From assembly GCA_024639125.1 (NCBI GenBank), contig JAHEJA010000002.1, positions 1 through 64,000 on the forward strand: a DNA stretch of 64,000 nt, given 5' to 3'. Position 1 is the stretch's first letter, and each line of letters opens with the position of its first letter. This DNA is from Paracoccaceae bacterium. GTDB lineage: Bacteria > Pseudomonadota > Alphaproteobacteria > Rhodobacterales > Rhodobacteraceae. The notes under the pieces were generated by a model, which saw nothing but the letters and a program-made list of their open reading frames with translations, ran no database searches and was not told the origin of the DNA. Position numbers and translations under genes: made by a program. Shown here in pieces: positions 44,011 to 52,425 of the stretch.

Positions 44011-45336
44011 ATGACAACCACCCGTTTTGCCCCATCGCCAACTGGCTACATCCATATTGGCAACCTGCGCACTGCGCTTATGAACTACTTGATCGCCCGT
44101 AAATCTGGCGGCACGTTTATTTTGCGGATTGATGACACCGATCCAGAGCGTTCAAAACAGGAATATGTTGATGCCATCAAACAAGATTTGGAATGGCTTG
44201 GGCTGCACTGGGACAAGGTTGAACGTCAATCTGATCGCTTGGATCGCTATCATGCCGCAGCCGATCAGTTGCGTGACATGGGTCGATTTTATGAATGTTT
44301 TGAAACGCCAACCGAGCTTGATCTAAAGCGCAAAAAGCAGCTGAATATGGGCAAACCGCCGGTTTATGATCGCGCGGCTTTGGCGTTGTCTGATGCAGAC
44401 AAAGATGCCTTGCGCGCAGAGCGCGGCAATGGGCATTGGCGGTTCAAGCTGGATCAAGAGCGGATCAATTGGACGGACGGTGTCTTGGGGGATATTTCCA
44501 TTGATGCAGCATCTGTGTCTGATCCCGTTTTGATCCGCGCAGATGGTCAGTTCTTGTACACTTTGGCCTCTGTTGTCGATGATGTGGATATGGGCGTTAC
44601 GAATGTTGTGCGTGGGTCTGATCATGTCACCAACACGGCGACACAAATTCAAATGATCCAAGCACTTGGTGGAACGGTTCCTACTTTTGCGCACCATTCT
44701 TTGTTGACAGGTCCCCAAGGCGAAAGCCTGTCGAAACGTTTGGGTACATTGGCTTTGCGCGATCTGCGTGCAAGCGGTGTGGAACCTGCTGCTTTGCTTA
44801 GCTTGATGGCGCGCTTGGGATCAAGCCAACCCGTTGAAATTCGCAGCACGTTGGAAGAAATTGCCGACGGTTTTGAAATTTCCCAATTCGGGTCGGCCCC
44901 CACCAAATTTGATGCGGATGATTTGTATCCGCTGACGCATAAATACCTTCAGGGGCTTGAATTGGCAGCGGTCTCAGACGAAGTCGCCGCTTTGGGTGTG
45001 CCTTCTGAGCTTGCCGAACAATTCTGGAGCGTGACGCGCGAAAACATCACAACGCGCAAAGATTTGGTTGCGTGGTGGGATATGCTGTCCAATGGTGCTG
45101 ATCCTGTCATCGATCAAGAAGATCGCGATTTCGTGGCCCAAGCCATGGCGCTCTTGCCAGACGCGCCATTCAATGCTGAGACGTGGCAATCCTGGACAAC
45201 TGCGGTCAAAGACGCAACTGGACGCAAAGGCAAAGGCTTGTTTATGCCATTGCGCAAAGCGTTGACAGGTCAGGCCCATGGGCCAGATATGTCGGCCTTG
45301 ATGCCGCTTATTCAGGTTGTGAAAGCGCGCGGATAA
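44011..45336 (+). CDS. gltX: Glutamate-tRNA ligase
   Basis: Class I aminoacyl-tRNA synthetase of 441 residues. The HIGH motif is in APSPTGYIHIGNLRTAL and the KMSKS-type motif is GESLSKRLG. ATG 44011 has a CAGGAGA ribosome binding site. Rhodobacterales commonly carry two GltX copies; the SKR variant and the length suggest this may be the second-type GluRS, but that is not provable here. It is followed by a decayed MATE gene. Confidence 0.94.
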   Translation: MTTTRFAPSPTGYIHIGNLRTALMNYLIARKSGGTFILRIDDTDPERSKQEYVDAIKQDLEWLGLHWDKVERQSDRLDRYHAAADQLRDMGRFYECFETPTELDLKRKKQLNMGKPPVYDRAALALSDADKDALRAERGNGHWRFKLDQERINWTDGVLGDISIDAASVSDPVLIRADGQFLYTLASVVDDVDMGVTNVVRGSDHVTNTATQIQMIQALGGTVPTFAHHSLLTGPQGESLSKRLGTLALRDLRASGVEPAALLSLMARLGSSQPVEIRSTLEEIADGFEISQFGSAPTKFDADDLYPLTHKYLQGLELAAVSDEVAALGVPSELAEQFWSVTRENITTRKDLVAWWDMLSNGADPVIDQEDRDFVAQAMALLPDAPFNAETWQSWTTAVKDATGRKGKGLFMPLRKALTGQAHGPDMSALMPLIQVVKARG

Positions 45337-45366
45337 CATATGTTTGCGCCTTTGTGGGCGTAAACT

Positions 45367-45598
45367 ATGTCGAATACTGCAAAATTCATTACGGGATCGC
45401 CAATGAAACACGTGGCGATCATGTCCTTTACGGCATCACTTGGTCTAATGGCGATGCTGGCAATGCCATGTACGCCACACAATCGGAACGATCCCTTTTG
45501 TCGTCTTAGGCGGGATGTGGTTTGGACCGGTTGGCGTTATCGCTTTGCGCGTTATGGAAAATCCAAATGGGCCTACATCAGAAACGCATCACCTTTAG
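45367..45598 (+). pseudogene. Remnant of a MATE-family efflux transporter
   Basis: The first 33 codons encode a typical MATE N-terminus (FITGSPMKHVAIMSFTASLG, then LMAMLA). After 45465 the frame loses similarity. From about 45479 the next frame encodes a MATE-like last segment (IGTIPFVVLGGMWFGPVGV, then IALRVMENPNG) ending at TAG 45598. The roughly 400 residues expected between are missing, and the two ends are one frame apart. I read this as a large internal deletion that left only the two ends of the gene. Confidence 0.7.
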
Positions 45599-45637
45599 GC
45601 AATGCGTCTCAACCAGTTGTTTCACGCGCGGCGCTAG

Positions 45638-45952
45638 TTATTTAGCGTCGCCGACGTTTTCCGCAAACGCCGTGTCAAAGGTCTTTTGGGTATCTGCGGT
45701 AGCGTCGGTTTGATAATTGGTTTTCCATGCATCCATTGTCATACCATAGAACATTTCGCGAGCTTCATCTTTGTTCATCTCGATGCCGCGCTCATTTGCG
45801 GCTTCTTGGTACCAACGCGACAAACAGTTGCGGCAAAACCCAGCTAGGTTCATCATATCGATGTTCTGAACATCTGTGCGTTTTTCCATCAAATGGGTGC
45901 GAAGTGCGCGAAACGCCGCTGCTTCAAGTTCGATTTGTGTCTGAGCATCCAT
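45638..45952 (-). CDS. DUF1244 family protein
   Basis: A 104-residue small alpha-helical protein. The central NLAGFCRNCLSRWYQEAANE segment with CxxC and the MFYGMTMDAWKTNYQ segment identify DUF1244. The function is unknown. It starts one base after the stop of the N-formylglutamate amidohydrolase gene, so the two are coupled. Confidence 0.92.
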   Translation of the reverse strand: MDAQTQIELEAAAFRALRTHLMEKRTDVQNIDMMNLAGFCRNCLSRWYQEAANERGIEMNKDEAREMFYGMTMDAWKTNYQTDATADTQKTFDTAFAENVGDAK

Positions 45953-45953
45953 G

Positions 45954-46694
45954 TCAGGCTCCTATATCCTTAAGGGTTTCGGTCAAAATAGGGGCCAAGC
46001 GTTCAGCCCAGTGAATTTGCTGTTCCGGGGTTTCAATCAAATCATTGCGTATTTCGATCAGCGTATTCAATCGACCTTGGCGCAGGGCGTGTTGATCAAT
46101 ACCATCCCCAGGAAGATCCCCGTTATAGGGTTCATTATCCCCCACGCATAAATCCGTTTCCAGCGATAGTCGCGTCAAAAATGGATCGTTGAACCGCCGG
46201 TCATGCGCCGATAGCACACCAATGTGCCACGGTCGAAAAGCGCGGCCCTTAAGTTGTGGTGTGAAAGAATGCATCGAAACAATGATTGTATCCTCTTGCC
46301 GAGAGGCCAAGCTTTCTAGCGCCCTGTGATAAGGACGATGACATAGGGTCAACCGCTTTTGCAATTCGTCGGCATCTGCATGCCTGTTCCCTTCGATGAC
46401 GGTGCCATCATATAGCTTCATCAACAACGTCGGGTCGTCTTCACCCCGATTTGGATCGATCACCAGACGAGAAAAATTTGAACAAATAACAGGCGCATTC
46501 AGCAGATCACCTAACGCACGCGACACCCCTTCGGCACCGATGTCATAAGCAATATGGCGGTTCATATCTGTCTCTGCCAGACCAAGACAGCCACCGTTTA
46601 CCCAATCAGGTACAGTGTTCGCAGCATGATCACAGGTGATAAGCCAACGCGCAGGCCGATCTGCGCCATAAATATAAAAAGGGTCGTATGTCAT
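45954..46694 (-). CDS. N-formylglutamate amidohydrolase family protein
   Basis: Metal-dependent deformylase/deacylase fold of 246 residues. Typical segments: LITCDHAANTVPDW at the N-terminus, CSNFSRLVIDPNRG in the middle and VSMHSFTPQLKG. The family removes formyl groups from formylglutamate (last step of one histidine degradation route), but no hut genes are nearby, so the real substrate is open. It is co-transcribed with DUF1244. Confidence 0.9.
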   Translation of the reverse strand: MTYDPFYIYGADRPARWLITCDHAANTVPDWVNGGCLGLAETDMNRHIAYDIGAEGVSRALGDLLNAPVICSNFSRLVIDPNRGEDDPTLLMKLYDGTVIEGNRHADADELQKRLTLCHRPYHRALESLASRQEDTIIVSMHSFTPQLKGRAFRPWHIGVLSAHDRRFNDPFLTRLSLETDLCVGDNEPYNGDLPGDGIDQHALRQGRLNTLIEIRNDLIETPEQQIHWAERLAPILTETLKDIGA

Positions 46695-46766
46695 AGCCGT
46701 GTTACTTTTTTACTCCATACATATGGCAGTTGCGCAGAAAAAGGAAATAGGTCATAACACATCAAA

Positions 46767-46782
46767 ATGTTATCGCTAACAT
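46767..46782. promoter_or_regulatory. Palindromic operator upstream of pyk
   Basis: ATGTTA-TCGC-TAACAT, 6-bp perfect arms around a CG centre, about 95 bases before the pyk ATG. The shape (TGTTA, central CG, TAACA) is that of LacI-family operators, such as those of central-carbon regulators in Rhodobacter. The regulator itself is not in the window. Confidence 0.5.
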
Positions 46783-46877
46783 GATGGGAATTCGGACGTA
46801 CCTTTCAATGAAGGGACATGTACTTTTCGCGTCACCATGCTAGAGATACGCTGACGCACGACGCCAAAGGATAAGAT

Positions 46878-48323
46878 ATGAGACGCCACCGCAATGTAAA
46901 AATCGTTGCCACACTTGGACCTGCATCAAGTGACTATCAGATGATCAAAGCCCTTCACGAAGCAGGGGCAGATGTGTTTCGGCTAAATATGAGCCACGGA
47001 GAGCACTCTGAAATTGCAGAGCGTCACAAAATTATCCGTATGATCGAAAAAGAACTGAATAGCCCAATTGCCATTCTTGCTGACTTGCAGGGGCCAAAAC
47101 TTCGCGTCGGCGTCTTTGCGAACGACTCTGAGATGTTGGAAAATGACGCGCCTTTCCGCATGGACCTTAGCGATGAGCTGGGTGATCAAACGCGGGTGCA
47201 ATTGCCCCATCCTGAAATTTTTGCAGCCCTCAAGGCCGGTGCGCATTTGCTGGTCAACGACGGTAAAATTCGGTTGCGCGTTGATGCCTGTGGCCCAGAT
47301 TTCGCAGATTGCACCGTGATCAATGGTGGGGTCATTTCCAACCGCAAAGGTGTGAACGTTCCGGATGTGGTCCTTCCCCTTGCCGCGTTGTCGGAAAAAG
47401 ACCGCAAAGACTTGGAATTTGTATGCGAACTTGGCGTAGATTGGCTTGCCCTGTCCTTTGTGCAGCGCCCAGAAGACTTGCTAGAAGCCCGCGAACTCGC
47501 ACGGGGCCGCGCAGCGATCCTGTCTAAAATTGAAAAACCATCTGCGGTTGCTTGCTTTGATGAAATCCTCGCGGTTTCTGATGGAATCATGGTGGCACGT
47601 GGTGATTTGGGCGTTGAACTACCTGTTCAAAACGTTCCACCCATTCAAAAACGTTTGATCCGTAAATGCCGTGCGGCGGCAAAGCCAGTCATTGTTGCAA
47701 CACAGATGCTCGAATCAATGATCGAAAGCCCAATGCCAACCCGCGCCGAAGTATCCGACGTCGCCACAGCCATCTACGAAGGCTCCGACGCGATCATGCT
47801 TTCCGCTGAATCAGCCGCAGGCGCTTTCCCGATCGAAGCAGTTTCAACCATGAACAACGTCGCAATCGAAGTTGAAAGCGATCCCACCTATACCGAAGTC
47901 ATCGAAGCCTCTCGCAAAGCGGATCGTAAATCCATCGCGGATGGCATCGTTTCCGCGGCGCGTGAAATAGCTGAAACCACAGATATCAAAGCCATTTGTT
48001 GCTATACGCAATCGGGCACGACGGCGCTTCTGACCGCGCGCGAACGCCCACGGGTTCCAATCATTGCCATGACATCGCAAATGGAAACAGCCCGCCGCTT
48101 GGCGCTGACGTGGGGCACGAATTGCGTTCTGTCCGGTGAAAAAGTCCGCTTCAAAGAAGCCGTTGTTAGCGCCGTGCGCGCAGCCATCGCCGGAGGATAC
48201 GCCACCCAAGAAGACCAAGTGGTCATAACCGCCGGCGTCCCGTTCAATATTCCAGGCACCACAAACATCCTGCGTGTCGCTCCTTGTAATGAACGCATGA
48301 TCTACGCAATGGATCCTGAATAA
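46878..48323 (+). CDS. pyk: Pyruvate kinase
   Basis: Final glycolytic enzyme (PEP + ADP to pyruvate + ATP), 481 residues. The N-terminal KIVATLGPAS, the FRLNMSHG and ADLQGPKLRVG segments, the active-site stretch ILSKIEKP, GIMVARGDLGVELP and the C-terminal allosteric domain are all present. It is a single gene. A LacI-type palindrome upstream suggests control by a carbon-metabolism regulator. Confidence 0.97.
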   Translation: MRRHRNVKIVATLGPASSDYQMIKALHEAGADVFRLNMSHGEHSEIAERHKIIRMIEKELNSPIAILADLQGPKLRVGVFANDSEMLENDAPFRMDLSDELGDQTRVQLPHPEIFAALKAGAHLLVNDGKIRLRVDACGPDFADCTVINGGVISNRKGVNVPDVVLPLAALSEKDRKDLEFVCELGVDWLALSFVQRPEDLLEARELARGRAAILSKIEKPSAVACFDEILAVSDGIMVARGDLGVELPVQNVPPIQKRLIRKCRAAAKPVIVATQMLESMIESPMPTRAEVSDVATAIYEGSDAIMLSAESAAGAFPIEAVSTMNNVAIEVESDPTYTEVIEASRKADRKSIADGIVSAAREIAETTDIKAICCYTQSGTTALLTARERPRVPIIAMTSQMETARRLALTWGTNCVLSGEKVRFKEAVVSAVRAAIAGGYATQEDQVVITAGVPFNIPGTTNILRVAPCNERMIYAMDPE

Positions 48324-48350
48324 AGCTTCAGCTTTGGCAAAATACTCTCG
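48324..48350 (-). repeat. Dispersed intergenic motif, copy 5 (reverse)
   Basis: On the minus strand: CGAGAGTATTTTG-C-CAAAGCTGAAG, the most divergent copy. It begins right after the pyk stop codon. Confidence 0.5.
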
Positions 48351-48358
48351 CCGAAGGC

Positions 48359-48398
48359 CAGCGCGTATGCGCTGATCAGCACAGCCTGTTAAGGCTGT
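48359..48398 (+). terminator. Tandem hairpins between pyk and rpmI
   Basis: CAGCGC-GTAT-GCGCTG (48359-48374) followed by ACAGCCT-GTTA-AGGCTGT (48381-48398) and a short TTCAATT tract. The second is the better terminator candidate for pyk. The remaining 130 bases to rpmI should hold its promoter and leader; no known leader motif is recognised. Confidence 0.5.
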
Positions 48399-48527
48399 TC
48401 AATTAAGAAACGTTTTGCTCTTGCGAATTTTGGTGTGCCGTTTTATACGGCGCTACTGTCTGCGAGACCGGCCAACAAGGCATGCCGAGTCGCGCGTTAA
48501 CCGACCCTAACCTATAAGGAGACGGAA

Positions 48528-48728
48528 ATGCCTAAGATGAAGACCAAATCGAGCTGCAAAAAGCGGTTCAAAGTGACAGCAAACGGCCGCATCAAAGCGG
48601 GTCAAGCTGGCAAACGTCACGGTATGATCAAACGTACGACCAAATTCATCCGCACTGCACGCGGCACAACAACTTTGTCTGCACCTGATGAGAGAATCAT
48701 CAAGGGCATGATGCCATACGCACGTTAA
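48528..48728 (+). CDS. rpmI: 50S ribosomal protein L35
   Basis: A 66-residue, highly basic protein. The start [19 protein letters not shown] and the [16 protein letters not shown] segment match L35 throughout. An AAGGAGA site precedes the ATG. It is followed by rplT after 14 bases. The infC gene that precedes rpmI in many bacteria is not here. Confidence 0.98.
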   Translation: MPKMKTKSSCKKRFKVTANGRIKAGQAGKRHGMIKRTTKFIRTARGTTTLSAPDERIIKGMMPYAR

Positions 48729-48742
48729 GGAGGGTTTGATAT

Positions 48743-49105
48743 ATGTCACGCGTTAAAGGGGGTGTTGTCACCCATCGCCGTCACAAGAAAATTATCGACC
48801 AAGCAAAAGGCTACTACGGACGTCGCAAGAATACGTTCAAAGTTGCCGCACAAGCCGTCGATAAAGCAAACCAATACGCAACTCGCGACCGTCATAACCG
48901 CAAGCGTAATTTCCGCTCTTTGTGGATTCAACGTATCAATGCGGGTGTTCGGGCCCACGACGAAGCGCTTACATATAGCCGCTTCATCAATGGCTTGAAC
49001 TTGGCCGGTATCGAAGTTGACCGCAAAGTTTTGGCTGACCTAGCTGTTCACGAACCAGAAGCGTTCAACGCAATTGTGGACCAAGCGAAAGCAGCGCTTG
49101 CTTAA
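48743..49105 (+). CDS. rplT: 50S ribosomal protein L20
   Basis: A 120-residue basic protein that binds 23S rRNA early in assembly. The [20 protein letters not shown] start, [13 protein letters not shown] and the C-terminal [19 protein letters not shown] are characteristic. AAGGAGG precedes the start region. In other bacteria L20 represses its own operon; a binding leader is not evident here. It ends at a strong terminator. Confidence 0.98.
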   Translation: MSRVKGGVVTHRRHKKIIDQAKGYYGRRKNTFKVAAQAVDKANQYATRDRHNRKRNFRSLWIQRINAGVRAHDEALTYSRFINGLNLAGIEVDRKVLADLAVHEPEAFNAIVDQAKAALA

Positions 49106-49128
49106 ATAGCTCGCATAAAAATTTTGAA

Positions 49129-49156
49129 AGCCGTGCATTTATGCGCGGCTTTTTTT
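49129..49156 (+). terminator. Strong Rho-independent terminator after rplT
   Basis: Stem AGCCGTGCA/TGCGCGGCT (9 bp with one G-T pair, 4-base loop) followed by a run of T residues. Confidence 0.9.
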
Positions 49157-49255
49157 ATGGCAAGAAGAACGCGTTTCTAAAAAACCTTTATTTGACCGAT
49201 TGTATTGCTTCGCCGTGTCGTTACTTTGACGTTATGTTTAAGTGGTGGGTGTTTG

Positions 49256-49963
49256 ATGAAGTATTTTAGAAATTTTCTTAAAAAAACAGATGATCGTATG
49301 TTGATGAAAATGGACCATTATTTGGACATTTACGATCGTCTTTTAAAAGACTGGCGTGGTCGCAATATTCGTTTTCTGGAAATTGGCGTTTACAAAGGCG
49401 GCTCTCTTCGCATGTGGCGCGATTTCTTTGGGCCGAATGCCGAGTTGACGTTTCTTGATATCGATCCGGCCTGCAAAACGCTTGAGATAGAGGGAACGAC
49501 CGTCGAAATCGGTGATCAAACGGATACGGATTTTTTAGCGAAGATTGTCGAAAAATATGGACCCTTCGACATTATTGTTGACGACGGGGGGCATAAAATG
49601 GACCAACAAAAAACGTCATTCCGATCGCTTTGGCCACATCTAAAGAACAACGGCCTGTATATCGTCGAAGACACGCATACCAGCTATTGGCCCGGGTTCG
49701 GCGGTGGCTTTCGTGCCAAAGGCAGCTTTATCGAAACCTGCAAGGCTTTGGTAGACCACATGCACAGTTGGTACACGGATCAGGATGATATTTTCCCTTT
49801 TCATGCCGCTGCAAAACAAGTGCACTCTGTCCAATTCTATGACTCACTTGTTATTGTCGAAAAGCAGTTGAAAGAGGCTCCGTTTTCAATCAGCGTTCAA
49901 AATGGTGAAGTAACCAAATCTGACAAAATTTTGAAAGTCCGCAACCGAAAGTCCATTTTTTAA
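49256..49963 (+). CDS. Class I SAM-dependent methyltransferase
   Basis: A 235-residue methyltransferase. The SAM-binding motif I is [15 protein letters not shown], followed by the LTFLDIDP acidic strand and [10 protein letters not shown], as in the CmcI/glycan-methyltransferase group. The start MKYFRNFL at 49256 (GGTGGG site) is chosen. The acceptor is unknown; family members modify sugars or small molecules. It lies between the rplT terminator and pheS as a single gene. Confidence 0.82.
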   Translation: MKYFRNFLKKTDDRMLMKMDHYLDIYDRLLKDWRGRNIRFLEIGVYKGGSLRMWRDFFGPNAELTFLDIDPACKTLEIEGTTVEIGDQTDTDFLAKIVEKYGPFDIIVDDGGHKMDQQKTSFRSLWPHLKNNGLYIVEDTHTSYWPGFGGGFRAKGSFIETCKALVDHMHSWYTDQDDIFPFHAAAKQVHSVQFYDSLVIVEKQLKEAPFSISVQNGEVTKSDKILKVRNRKSIF

Positions 49964-50048
49964 ATTCTTAAGTCATCATCACAGCGCTCACACCTTGTTC
50001 AGCACGACAAATGTGCTAACAGAGTGCAAAGTTTTTTGGAGGCTGGCG

Positions 50049-51122
50049 ATGAACGATCTGCGCGACAAATATATTCAGGCAATTGCCAATGCAGGCGATG
50101 AAGCAACCCTAGAAGATGTGCGCCTTGCTGCGGTTGGCAAAAAGGGCGAAATCAGCCTGAAAATGCGCGAACTTGGGAAAATGACCCCCGACGAACGTCA
50201 AGTGGCTGGACCTGCCTTGAACGCACTCAAGGACGAAATCAACAGCGCATTAGCCGCGAAAAAAGCAGGCTTAGCCGATGCTGCCTTGGATGAACGTTTG
50301 CGCGGTGAATGGTTGGATGTCACCTTGCCCTCTCGTGGTCGTGGTCAGGGAACAATCCACCCGATTTCCCAAGTCACCGAAGAAGTCAGCGCAATCTTTG
50401 CTGATATGGGCTTTGCCGTTGCCGAAGGACCCCGCATTGACAGCGATTGGTATAACTTTGATGCGCTAAACATTCCGTCCCATCACCCTGCACGGGCTGA
50501 AATGGACACGTTTTACATGCACCGCGCCGAAGGCGATAATCGCCCGCCGCATGTATTGCGCACGCATACATCACCAGTTCAAATTCGGACAATGGAAAAA
50601 ACCGGGGCGCCTGTGCGTGTCATTTGTCCAGGCGGTGTCTATCGCGCAGACTATGACCAAACCCATACGCCCATGTTTCACCAAGTCGAAGGCTTGGCCA
50701 TTGACAAAGACATCTCTATGGCGAACTTGAAATGGGTCTTGGAAGAGTTCATCAAAGCCTATTTCGAAGTCGATAACGTAGAACTTCGGTTCCGCGCCTC
50801 TCACTTCCCATTTACAGAACCTTCAGCCGAGGTGGATATCCGCTGCTCTTGGGCTGGTGGTCAGCTCAAGGTAGGCGAAGGCGACGATTGGTTGGAAATT
50901 CTTGGCTCTGGCATGGTGCATCCCAAAGTGTTGCAAGCCGGCGGCATTGATCCAACGATTTGGCAAGGCTTTGCCTTTGGCATGGGTATCGACCGCATTG
51001 CGATGTTGAAATATGGTATCCCCGATTTGCGCGCCTTCTTTGATAGCGACCTACGTTGGCTTCGCCATTACGGTTTTGCATCGCTTGACGTTCCGACATT
51101 GCATGGTGGTCTTAGCCGCTGA
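50049..51122 (+). CDS. pheS: Phenylalanine-tRNA ligase alpha subunit
   Basis: Catalytic alpha subunit of the heterotetrameric class II PheRS, 357 residues. The N-terminal coiled coil is followed by motif 1 ([19 protein letters not shown]), motif 2 ([20 protein letters not shown]) and motif 3 ([15 protein letters not shown]). The start [10 protein letters not shown] follows TGGAGG; the frame upstream to 49995 is not conserved-looking. It is separated from pheT by an amidotransferase-ASCH gene. Confidence 0.97.
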   Translation: MNDLRDKYIQAIANAGDEATLEDVRLAAVGKKGEISLKMRELGKMTPDERQVAGPALNALKDEINSALAAKKAGLADAALDERLRGEWLDVTLPSRGRGQGTIHPISQVTEEVSAIFADMGFAVAEGPRIDSDWYNFDALNIPSHHPARAEMDTFYMHRAEGDNRPPHVLRTHTSPVQIRTMEKTGAPVRVICPGGVYRADYDQTHTPMFHQVEGLAIDKDISMANLKWVLEEFIKAYFEVDNVELRFRASHFPFTEPSAEVDIRCSWAGGQLKVGEGDDWLEILGSGMVHPKVLQAGGIDPTIWQGFAFGMGIDRIAMLKYGIPDLRAFFDSDLRWLRHYGFASLDVPTLHGGLSR

Positions 51123-51229
51123 TGTCGGTTCGGTTTGCGGCACATAACCAATCATTAGATTGGCAAGGCGCCAAGAGCCCCAAAAGGTGTCGTCTTTTGC
51201 GTCACCTGCAGGTAGTTTGGAATTAGGTG

Positions 51230-52387
51230 ATGACGCAGCTGTTGATCATCGAAGGCAATACGCCAAACTTGCCGCCCGCGGCCGCAGCATTCAAAGACGT
51301 ATTCGCGCGTCTAGGCGTGACAACAGCCTGTGCAAACCCTTATGTTTCATTGCTGACAGCCGGTCACTTAGAGGGCGTCGATGGCGTCGTTTTCACGGGC
51401 TCAGGCGTGGCATGGTCCACGGATGCCCCCGAAGGCCAAGCCCAACGGGATGCGATGGAGCTGGTCTTTGCTCATAACATCCCCACTTGGGGAAGCTGCA
51501 ATGGCATGCAGCTTGCGGCAACAGTATTGGGCGGCACGGTCGGCGCGTCCCCCAAAGGGATCGAGGTTGGCGTTGCCCGTGACACACGGCGCGTAGGCGA
51601 TCATCCGATGTTCGCGGGTCGGGCTGAAACATGGGCTCCCCCATGTATTCACCGTGACGAGGTCCAACGCCTGCCGGGGGGCGCGGTCCTAACCGCCACC
51701 AACGATCACAGCCCAATCCAAGCGTTTGTCTATGCAAAAGAAGGGGTCGAGTTTTGGGGAACCCAATATCACCCAGAATTGCGAGCGACCCATATTGCGG
51801 ATTATCTGCGGGACCGGAATGGGATTTTTGGTGAATGGACGCATTTGATCAATGACCTTGATACCGCAGAGCAAACTAGGCAGGCCGCGCAAAGGTTGGG
51901 GACGACCCCAGAGGCATTGAGCTTTGATAATCGTACAATCGAATTGGCCAACTGGGTCACACATGTCCAAAATTCTGGCGAAATCCGCACCTTAAAAACA
52001 AAGTATTCAGGGGCGACGCATTTTGCTTTTGGGGATGGGCCGGAATTAAGCCAGCGCTTAAGCGATCTTGTTCTTGCGGGAACCAAAACGGCGACGTGTG
52101 GCGCGTTGCATGCCTATCATACGGAAAATGAACCGCTTCCCAAGCCGCAGGACTATGCGATAGTGACTTCTTGGACAGGAACGCCTGTCGCCGTTATTCA
52201 GACAAAGTCGGTTACAATTCTGCGGTTTTGTGACGTAACGTGGGATTTTGCTGGTCTCGAAGGCGAAGACGATACACTTGACGGTTGGCAGCGCGGACAT
52301 CGCGCTTATTTTGAACGTAACGGTGGATTTGATCCACAAATGGAATTGGTTTGCGAAACCTTTGAATTGGTCGCAGATCTACGATAA
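51230..52387 (+). CDS. Type 1 glutamine amidotransferase fused to an ASCH domain
   Basis: A 385-residue two-domain protein. Residues 1-245 are a class I glutamine amidotransferase: nucleophile Cys90 in WGSCNGMQLA, and His181 and Glu183 in GTQYHPELRA. Residues 263-385 resemble an ASCH domain (PUA-like fold): FAFGDGPELSQRL, the GTKTAT motif at 284-289, then AIVTSWTG and the closing FELVADL. ASCH domains bind nucleic acid or act on modified nucleosides such as acetylcytidine. The gene sits between pheS and pheT in the same direction, 107 bases after pheS and 38 before pheT. The acceptor of the amido group is unknown. Confidence 0.8.
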   Translation: MTQLLIIEGNTPNLPPAAAAFKDVFARLGVTTACANPYVSLLTAGHLEGVDGVVFTGSGVAWSTDAPEGQAQRDAMELVFAHNIPTWGSCNGMQLAATVLGGTVGASPKGIEVGVARDTRRVGDHPMFAGRAETWAPPCIHRDEVQRLPGGAVLTATNDHSPIQAFVYAKEGVEFWGTQYHPELRATHIADYLRDRNGIFGEWTHLINDLDTAEQTRQAAQRLGTTPEALSFDNRTIELANWVTHVQNSGEIRTLKTKYSGATHFAFGDGPELSQRLSDLVLAGTKTATCGALHAYHTENEPLPKPQDYAIVTSWTGTPVAVIQTKSVTILRFCDVTWDFAGLEGEDDTLDGWQRGHRAYFERNGGFDPQMELVCETFELVADLR

Positions 52388-52425
52388 AGCGGGGCCATAA
52401 GGCGCCCCAAAGATGGACGGAAAAG

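Noticed and set aside
49964-50048. Phe-rich leader peptide before pheS
   Set aside because: The in-frame upstream codons contain only scattered Phe and no terminator/antiterminator pair; the small AGCAC/GTGCT stem is too weak.
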